Below, one piece after another: positions 8,616-13,660 of a DNA stretch of 23,347 nt. Each line of letters opens with the position of its first letter. Position 1 is the first letter of the stretch. Source of the DNA: a virus; IMG/VR virus record IMGVR_UViG_3300006869_000112, positions 1 to 23,347 of that record; one strand, given 5' to 3'. The notes under the pieces were generated by a model. The model did no database searches, was not told the origin of the DNA, and worked only from the letters and a program-made list of their open reading frames with translations. The position numbers and the translations under genes are program-made.

Positions 8616-9092
8616 TTAATTAAGCGGTGCGTCTAGGTCTCTACCGAATGGCAGAGGACTTTCGGGGTTGAACTCTGTTGGTGGTACGTAGGGTTTGGAA
8701 ACCATCTGCGCTGTGGGGTCAAACTCATCCACATCTTGACCGCCATAGAACCCATCAGATGGAACATGAGAACCGTCTGCGTATGTCTGGTAATTGCCGC
8801 TACCAGAGCCAGAAGTTCCCTTCATCTTGTACTTGTAAGCCCTCCCATAAAGGGACTCGTAGACCACGGTCCTAGACCGAGACTGAGCTTCGGCTTGCTC
8901 TGGAGTGGAATGTAGGAGGTCGTCTTCAAACAGATAGTGCAAGACATCTGTCATCTCTTCTGCCTCCATTTCCATCAATCTCAGTCCGCTCATAAGGGCT
9001 TTACCGTTTACAAAAGGCCAGAGGTCTATTGCCCACTCAAGGAAGGCTCTGGCTGCTGCGTAGGGCGGCCCGTGTACTCCTCCACGAGCCAT
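8616..9092 (-). CDS. Tail assembly chaperone 2 (GT-like second frame)
   Basis: This is a 158-residue reading frame that overlaps the first chaperone gene by 67 bp in the -1 frame and ends 25 bp before the tape measure start. The LMEMEAEEMTDVLHYLFEDD segment (about 40-60) and the following charged helix with an RTVVYESLYGRAY tail match second chaperone segments in actinophages. Such segments are usually made as a -1 frameshift extension of the first chaperone and help load the tube around the tape measure. Here the frame opens only after a TGA at 9102-9104, so any shift must fall between there and the stop of the first gene at 9026. I find no X XXY YYZ heptamer in that interval. An ATG at 9092 preceded by GGTGA would allow independent initiation instead. 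The C-terminal half is rich in G, S, P and D and probably disordered. Confidence 0.75.
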   Translation of the reverse strand: MARGGVHGPPYAAARAFLEWAIDLWPFVNGKALMSGLRLMEMEAEEMTDVLHYLFEDDLLHSTPEQAEAQSRSRTVVYESLYGRAYKYKMKGTSGSGSGNYQTYADGSHVPSDGFYGGQDVDEFDPTAQMVSKPYVPPTEFNPESPLPFGRDLDAPLN

Positions 9093-9382
9093 GCGGTGAT
9101 TTCACCAAGGGTCTCAACCGTGACAATCTTTTCTGGGTCCTGAAGAAGAGTGTCAAAACGCTCGTAGCTCTCATCAAGCAAGACGGTGGAGAAAAAGTCA
9201 TTAATGACCTTTGCTGCACCTGAACCAAGCTCCCCTTCTTCTGCACCAGAAACCATGTCCAAAAGAACCTTTCCTTGGATAGCTGGGCGACAGTGGAACT
9301 CTTCGTCATATAGCTTGAAAGAGAGCGGGTCTTTATTAACACCGTCTCCTCCGGCACCGAAGTCCTTGAATCGGTTTGTCAT
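9026..9382 (-). CDS. Tail assembly chaperone 1 (G-like)
   Basis: This is a 118-residue protein with an ATG start and AAGGA six bases upstream. It begins MTNRFKDFGAGGDG and contains FKLYDEEFHCRPAIQGKVLL. That reads like the N-terminal beta hairpin of a tail-tube-like fold, as seen in many actinophage chaperones, followed by helices (LLDMVSGAEE, VINDFFSTVLLDESYERFDT, LGEITAWLVEEYTG). The chaperone is expected to coat the tape measure before tube assembly and not to remain in the virion. Its position directly before an overlapping second frame and the tape measure gene supports the call more strongly than the sequence alone. The final residues (RPTQQPEPSLSGQ) lie inside the overlap. Confidence 0.8.
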   Translation of the reverse strand: MTNRFKDFGAGGDGVNKDPLSFKLYDEEFHCRPAIQGKVLLDMVSGAEEGELGSGAAKVINDFFSTVLLDESYERFDTLLQDPEKIVTVETLGEITAWLVEEYTGRPTQQPEPSLSGQ

Positions 9383-9404
9383 CTTTCTTCCTTATCTGTG
9401 TCGT

Positions 9405-9440
9405 TGAGCATTTACGGGTTTGTAAAAGCTCATTTTTTCT
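9405..9440 (+). terminator. Terminator-like hairpin with T-tract on the plus strand
   Basis: TGAGC-A-TTTAC pairs with GTAAA-A-GCTCA around a six-base loop (GGGTTT), giving two five-base-pair helices with one A-A mismatch. On the plus strand the stem is followed directly by ATTTTTTC. This is the geometry of an intrinsic terminator for transcription running left to right, opposite to every gene here. On the minus strand the stem has A-rich sequence before it and no T-tract after it, so it should not stop the structural operon. It sits in the 61-bp gap between the neck gene and the first chaperone gene. Confidence 0.5.
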
Positions 9441-9443
9441 TTG

Positions 9444-9830
9444 TTATTTTATCAATCTGAGGTTGTCACTAAGGTAGCGATTTGGCTTAGTTCCGGGGTG
9501 CCGGACTAGGTGTGTAATCACTAGTTGTCCCTTAGTTTGGAACCTCAGAACACCACCCGGGTTAGTCGGCCTAATAAGGTGAGGCCGAGTCCCCTCGTGG
9601 TGCATCCTTGCGTAGGGCAAGGAAGACCCGATTTTTACATACTGACCCCGGGGGTCACGGAAGTGACGCATGTGGATGGAGGCTCTCAAAGCCCCTGTCT
9701 GCACGCCAACTTGACGCTTTGCGGCTGCTTTAACAAGCAAACCTTTTCTCTTTAAAAACCGCCCGACTGTTCCACCGGGTTGACGAAGAAATCGGTCTAG
9801 AGCTGGTTCATAAAAAATTACGTTTCCCAT
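9444..9830 (-). CDS. HK97 gp10-like neck / tail-completion protein
   Basis: This is a 128-residue basic protein. Visible family features are an N-terminal helix (LDRFLRQPGGTVGRFLKRKG), the segment KAAAKRQVGVQTGALRASI, the YARMHHEGTRPHLIRP block near residues 73-88, and an end of the form V.HPGTKPNRYLSDNLRL. This is the pattern of the HK97 gp10-like family, whose members sit at the head-tail junction or finish the tail. The ATG lies in a TAATG junction with the upstream gene and no clear Shine-Dalgarno precedes it, so translation is probably coupled. Its place after the tail-terminator-like gene and before the chaperones is ordinary for connector genes. Confidence 0.8.
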   Translation of the reverse strand: MGNVIFYEPALDRFLRQPGGTVGRFLKRKGLLVKAAAKRQVGVQTGALRASIHMRHFRDPRGQYVKIGSSLPYARMHHEGTRPHLIRPTNPGGVLRFQTKGQLVITHLVRHPGTKPNRYLSDNLRLIK

Positions 9831-10339
9831 TACGGAACCGCCATTGTGATGGTCATTCGAGTGTTTTGGAATCCGCCTTCTGGGCCCTCAACATCAACCG
9901 TGGCAATAACTCCCAAACCAAATGCCCCATTACCGGCCCATGAATCAAACTGCTGAACGCTTTCCATCAAAATCCATGCGTCGTAAGCGGAGACTGTTGC
10001 GCCTTTTTCGATGTTTTCTGCGCTTGGGGGCTGACCGTTCTGTCCAACAATGGGGACGGCACGAGAAACCGTGATGTTGAGTGTTGCGCTACGGGGGTCG
10101 TGGCAACGGCGAGGCTCTGTGGCTTCATCGCCGGGAGCGCCAATGTACATCTGAATAAGAGAGACAACTAGCTGTTCGCAATCAACCGCAGGCGGGGCAA
10201 GGTTCCAGTACCGCTTTGAAGGAAGCGGCATGGAGTAGGAGTCGTAAGTGTTGACAACTCGGTCTAGAACATCCTGAAGAAACGTAGCGAGGTTCTTTGC
10301 CCCATCGTCTACGCCTGATACATCAGCGAACGTTGCCAT
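9830..10339 (-). CDS. Tail terminator-like protein
   Basis: This is a 169-residue protein with an ATG start and AGAGGA eleven bases upstream. It begins with a helical segment (GAKNLATFLQDVLDRVVNTY), followed by PLPSKRYWNL, CEQLVVSLIQMYIG, and two beta-rich stretches (SATLNITVSRAVPIVG and GVIATVDVEGPEG...TRMTITMAVP). This alpha-beta layout, plus its position next to the HK97 gp10-like gene, fits the tail terminator ring that caps the tube and joins it to the neck. No single diagnostic motif is known to me, so the call rests on layout and neighbours. The stop overlaps the next ATG (TAATG). Confidence 0.6.
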   Translation of the reverse strand: MATFADVSGVDDGAKNLATFLQDVLDRVVNTYDSYSMPLPSKRYWNLAPPAVDCEQLVVSLIQMYIGAPGDEATEPRRCHDPRSATLNITVSRAVPIVGQNGQPPSAENIEKGATVSAYDAWILMESVQQFDSWAGNGAFGLGVIATVDVEGPEGGFQNTRMTITMAVP

Positions 10340-10363
10340 GTCTTTTAGTTCCTCTCGTCTTTA

Positions 10364-11503
10364 TTACACAATTGCAATCGGTGTAACCCTGTCACCGAGT
10401 TGGTAAACCACGTTGCTGGTCAGCATGTGGATTACCTCGTTGACCGCAGGATTGCCAAGACTTGGACGAGTTGCATACAAGTCCAAGATTCCGGGGTCAC
10501 GGGGTCCAAGAACAGAAAGAAGGTCCGAATAACTTGCGCTTAGTCGAATAGTTTCTTCTGTTCTGTCTAGGTCAGCAGCTCCTTCAAGTGTCAAAGTTTT
10601 GGAGTTGTTGTAGCTGGAGATGACTGCGTAGACATCCCACGCAGAATCGTTGAGCAAGAAGTCTCCACCAAACTCATTGAGGTAGTAGACGTTGGTGCCG
10701 CCCTCGGTGTTGAAGTAGAGGTCGTAGGCACTGAGTTCGAAAACGGGGCTCTCACCCTGAATGCGACGAGCACGAGGCTGGTCGGGGCTAAAGACTCGGG
10801 AGCGAGCACGAGCCTTGTCTGGGTTGGCTGTCTTGAGGAAGAGGTCAACGGCGTACATTCCTGTACGCAACTCATCAACAAAGTCTTGGTTGTCGAGAAT
10901 GGTATATGTAACACCTTGGCGAACCACAGATGTCACACGCTGAGGCAGACCGCACTCTTCGTCACCTTCGTAAAGCTTGACTAGTTCGGTCGCTAGAAGC
11001 CTTGCAGCAGCCTTACCGGCTGTGGGTGGAGGTGTTCCATAGGTGTAGGTCACCTCTACGTTTGTCGCACTCCAGCTAGCGTTAGAAGTGCCGTAGACCG
11101 TTGAGTGGTCGGCAAGGTAGTAAGTATCGGGGTCGATGACGTTGCCGTCTTGGTCACGGAGAGCGTGAATCTTGACGACCTTACGACCCCGGAGACGAAC
11201 CCGAGTTAGAGCATTCGTTCCATCTCCAAGGAAATCTCTATTGGAGTAACGACCGAAGCCTCCGGAAGCAACGTTCTCAACCTGACCATCAATAAGTTGC
11301 GGCGTGTAGGTGAGGCGAGAAGACCCGGAGCGGAGGTAGGGGTCGTAGGCAGAGACGTAACGCTCCGTAACTCGGGTTGTCCCCGAAAACTTGCGGCCCG
11401 ACATGGCCCAGAGGAGGTAAGAAGCAGTCTTTACCGCCTCGTAAGCGTAATCAGAATCCGCATAGACACCTAAGTCATCAGTGTCTACCCACAGATTGCT
11501 CAT
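10364..11503 (-). CDS. Head-to-tail adaptor with C-terminal extension
   Basis: The protein has 379 residues. The first about 245 match the form of actinophage head-to-tail adaptors: the helical YEAVKTASYLLWAMSGRKFSG near residues 21-41, a beta section, VEVTYTYGTPPPTAGKAAAR (149-168), the helix LLATELVKLYEGDEECGLPQ, and RTGMYAVDLFLKTANPDKAR. Such adaptors bind under the portal ring and connect it to the tail. Residues from about 250 to 379 (VFELSAYDLYFNTEGG..., TLTLEGAADLDRTEETIRLS...) are beta-rich and beyond the usual family length. I do not recognise this extension; it could decorate the neck. An ATG at 11503 follows a purine-rich GAGAGGCGAGA stretch. A large inverted repeat lies directly upstream in the 87-bp gap. 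Confidence 0.75.
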   Translation of the reverse strand: MSNLWVDTDDLGVYADSDYAYEAVKTASYLLWAMSGRKFSGTTRVTERYVSAYDPYLRSGSSRLTYTPQLIDGQVENVASGGFGRYSNRDFLGDGTNALTRVRLRGRKVVKIHALRDQDGNVIDPDTYYLADHSTVYGTSNASWSATNVEVTYTYGTPPPTAGKAAARLLATELVKLYEGDEECGLPQRVTSVVRQGVTYTILDNQDFVDELRTGMYAVDLFLKTANPDKARARSRVFSPDQPRARRIQGESPVFELSAYDLYFNTEGGTNVYYLNEFGGDFLLNDSAWDVYAVISSYNNSKTLTLEGAADLDRTEETIRLSASYSDLLSVLGPRDPGILDLYATRPSLGNPAVNEVIHMLTSNVVYQLGDRVTPIAIV

Positions 11504-11523
11504 TACGTCTCGCCTCTCTACAT

Positions 11524-11592
11524 AGAAGTTGGGGCGGGCAGGGCCTGAGCGCTAAGCAACACCCATGGCACTCTGCCCGCCCCTTCTAACTT
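11524..11592 (-). promoter_or_regulatory. Long GC-rich inverted repeat between tail tube and adaptor genes
   Basis: The arms 11531-11541 (GGGGCGGGCAG) and 11573-11583 (CTGCCCGCCCC) are perfectly complementary over 11 bases with a 31-base loop. Flanking AGAA/TTCT and AAGTT/AACTT can extend the stem with a small bulge. On the minus strand it begins just after the tail tube stop and is not followed by a T-tract. A classical intrinsic terminator is therefore unlikely. It could protect the 3' end of the abundant capsid/tail-tube transcript, act as an RNase processing point, or lower read-through into the connector genes. Confidence 0.6.
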
Positions 11593-12640
11593 AGGAAGTG
11601 GGGTCCTCCGAAGAGGCGATGATGAAGTCAGTCGCCAAGTCGGGGTTGTAGTCATCCGCACCCGGAACGTTGTAGTTCTCTGTGGAGCCTTGGCTCTCGA
11701 AGTCAGAGACTGCGAGGTAGCCACGGTTACGAACAACGTCACCAGCTGGGCTGACAGGTGTCGAAGCAACATCAGCTGCGCCGGTCAGTGTGACACGGAA
11801 GCTGGTGGTGCTTGGCACCGCTGTGATTGTGTGGGTTCCGTTGAAGTCGCCGTCAACACCAGCGATGGTGACTGACTGTCCGACCTCAAACCCGTGGGCT
11901 GTGCCAGTGGTCACTGTGCCGACCTCCGAGGTGATGGACTTGTTGGTCACGGTGTTGCTAGCAACATCGAACCAGCGGTAGAAGCCCTTGAGGCCCTCAG
12001 GAGCCCATGTTGCACGGGCGTAGCTGTAGGGGCGCTCTGCACCAACGGGGTACTCCCAACGTCCGTCGAGGCCGCTCTGGAACTGAACGTTCCCGAGGCC
12101 GTAGCCTTCGAAGGTGTTGGCGAGGAGGCCGTTCTCAATCACACGGTCACCGCTCTGGCGGAGGCGTGCGTAGGGGAAGACCCAGTAGAAGTATGGGAGT
12201 GTGGTGTCCCGCTTGCCGTCCTTGACAGCAAAGGACCAAACCTCAATCGACACACCGTTACCGGAGGGGTCGTCACCAACGCCGGGGGAAGCCCAACCAA
12301 CGCTCTTGTTGTCTGGCGAAGCGAATGAACCGAAGTTCTTGCGAAGCAACAGACCACCTGACATAAGAGCTGTCAGTTCAGGGTCGGGCTCGCAAATCGC
12401 AATCTCCATTGTGATTCGCTTGAGGGTGTCGGGAGCCTTGTAGGAGACACAAATTGTGCCATCCGCAGACTTCTCAACGATTTCGTCACCCTCTTCGTAT
12501 TCGGGGGTAAATGAGGCTCGCAAAAATGCCGAGGTGGTGTAGCTGTCCCCTGCTCCGTTGAGGAGGTTACCAGCGGCGTCCAGTCGAGTGACTCGAATCG
12601 CCACACCTTGGACGCTAGCCGCATAGTCTTGTGTAGCCAT
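11591..12640 (-). CDS. Major tail tube protein with one inserted FCCH-like module
   Basis: The protein has 349 residues, with an ATG start and AAGGAG nine bases upstream. Residues 10-100 show a pattern I recognise from actinophage major tail proteins: VAIRVTRLDAAGNLLNGAGD, SFTPEYEEGDEIVEKSADG, ICVSYK, LKRITMEIAICEPDPELTAL. A second beta-rich part follows (WVFPYARLRQ, NTFEGYGLGN). At about residues 241-287 sits a single copy of the module found in the Dit-like and hub proteins (TVTTGTAHGFEVGQSVTIAG...FNGTHTITAVPSTTSF). Many copies of this protein stack as rings to make the tail tube, so the module would be displayed along the whole tail. The gene follows the capsid genes and precedes the adaptor, an unusual place for a tail tube gene. 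Confidence 0.8.
   Translation of the reverse strand: MATQDYAASVQGVAIRVTRLDAAGNLLNGAGDSYTTSAFLRASFTPEYEEGDEIVEKSADGTICVSYKAPDTLKRITMEIAICEPDPELTALMSGGLLLRKNFGSFASPDNKSVGWASPGVGDDPSGNGVSIEVWSFAVKDGKRDTTLPYFYWVFPYARLRQSGDRVIENGLLANTFEGYGLGNVQFQSGLDGRWEYPVGAERPYSYARATWAPEGLKGFYRWFDVASNTVTNKSITSEVGTVTTGTAHGFEVGQSVTIAGVDGDFNGTHTITAVPSTTSFRVTLTGAADVASTPVSPAGDVVRNRGYLAVSDFESQGSTENYNVPGADDYNPDLATDFIIASSEDPTS
11780..11920 (-). repeat. Single FCCH-like module in the tail tube protein
   Basis: Residues about 241-287 match the consensus of the modules in the two tail-tip proteins: T(V)TT..AHGF.VGQSVTIAGVDGDFNGTHTI and AVPST.SF. It lies near the C-terminal third, before a return to tail-tube sequence (NRGYLAVSDFESQGS). 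It reads as an insertion into or appendage on the tube domain, comparable in position to Ig-like decorations of other phage tail tubes. Confidence 0.75.
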
Positions 12641-12680
12641 TCCAGTGTGCTCCTTAAAAGTTATTACTTAGGCTTAGTCG

Positions 12681-13598
12681 TTATGATGTCGGGAGTGTCA
12701 CTCGCATTGCGTAATGCATTGAGGGGTCGGAGTACACAGCGGCAGGCCGGTACGCCTTAATCCTCATGTTGTTTATTGTAACATCTGCGCCCTGAGCCAA
12801 GTCTTCGTTTACGACCTCAATCTTGCCGAGGTGAACGTCAACCTTGCTTGTGGCGTAAATCCACTTGTTGGTAGCAGACGCAGCAGCGTTCTGGTCACCA
12901 ACAGGTCCTGTACCGGTGTACCCGGAACCAATAACAACTTCGGTGCCCAAGCGGGTCATTGCCCGACCGGGCTTTCCGTCTTCGCCCTTTTTGTAGACGA
13001 GACGGGAACCCAAAATCGAGGCAACGTCACGAGTCATGTGGATGACTGCGTTCTCTCCTGTTGGAGAATCTGAAATCGCCTCTTCTAGATACATCAGAGC
13101 AATCTGCGGTGCAAATGCTCCTGATTGAGGAATTGTTGAAGCACCTGTCTTGGTGAGATACATGTTGTTCTCACCAGCGTCATAGTCAATCGGCGGACCA
13201 GCGCTCACAACACCCCGGGCAGCAGAACCTGTCCAGAACTCGTACTCGACGGCCTTTTGGGTTACTGCTTCAAGCTCTTTCTTGACTCGCTCAAACCGGT
13301 CCTGCCCCGGAAGGCTGAAGGTCGAAGCAAAGTCCTCAACGTCAATGTAAAACGGCACGTACCGCAGGTAGCGGTCGTCTGCCTGATTGTCGGTGAGTTC
13401 ACCGTCAGTGACTGTTGCGTCATTAACGGTGAGCAGCCGGACGTATGACGGCATTGAGTCGAACTCTTGGTCAAGACCTCGAACCCAACGCTCGTCATAG
13501 TCACGGGCTGTGTGCTCAGTCACCCGGGCGACGCTCAGTAGACCGCAGGGAGCTGGAACTAACTCATTCGCAGGAAAGACTCCTTGGAATTTTGCCAT
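12681..13598 (-). CDS. Second capsid-like protein (possible pentamer or minor capsid subunit)
   Basis: The protein has 305 residues, with an ATG start and AAAGGAGAG close upstream, and lies directly after the major capsid gene. Residues about 85-130 (YLRYVPFYIDVEDFASTFSL, then a long helix RVKKELEAVTQKAVEYEFWTG) read like the E-loop end and spine helix of an HK97-fold coat protein. Later segments (GAFAPQIALMYLEEAISDSP, VIHMTRDVASILGSRLVYKK, WIYATSKVDVHLGKIEVVNE) are compatible with the A and P domains of that fold. It is only distantly like its neighbour, if related at all. Some actinophages are annotated with separate hexamer and pentamer capsid proteins, and the adjacent pair fits that arrangement. 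A decoration or head-completion protein is the alternative. Confidence 0.55.
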   Translation of the reverse strand: MAKFQGVFPANELVPAPCGLLSVARVTEHTARDYDERWVRGLDQEFDSMPSYVRLLTVNDATVTDGELTDNQADDRYLRYVPFYIDVEDFASTFSLPGQDRFERVKKELEAVTQKAVEYEFWTGSAARGVVSAGPPIDYDAGENNMYLTKTGASTIPQSGAFAPQIALMYLEEAISDSPTGENAVIHMTRDVASILGSRLVYKKGEDGKPGRAMTRLGTEVVIGSGYTGTGPVGDQNAAASATNKWIYATSKVDVHLGKIEVVNEDLAQGADVTINNMRIKAYRPAAVYSDPSMHYAMRVTLPTS

Positions 13599-13660
13599 GT
13601 TCTTACTCTCCTTTAGCTTTCTGAACGTCGCCCGGTGTGAACTGATTAGTGGTTATCGGC

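Noticed and set aside
11690-12443. Several plus-strand open frames across the tail tube gene
   Set aside because: They overlap each other and a confident minus-strand gene in different frames, which is typical of shadow frames in sequence of moderate G+C.
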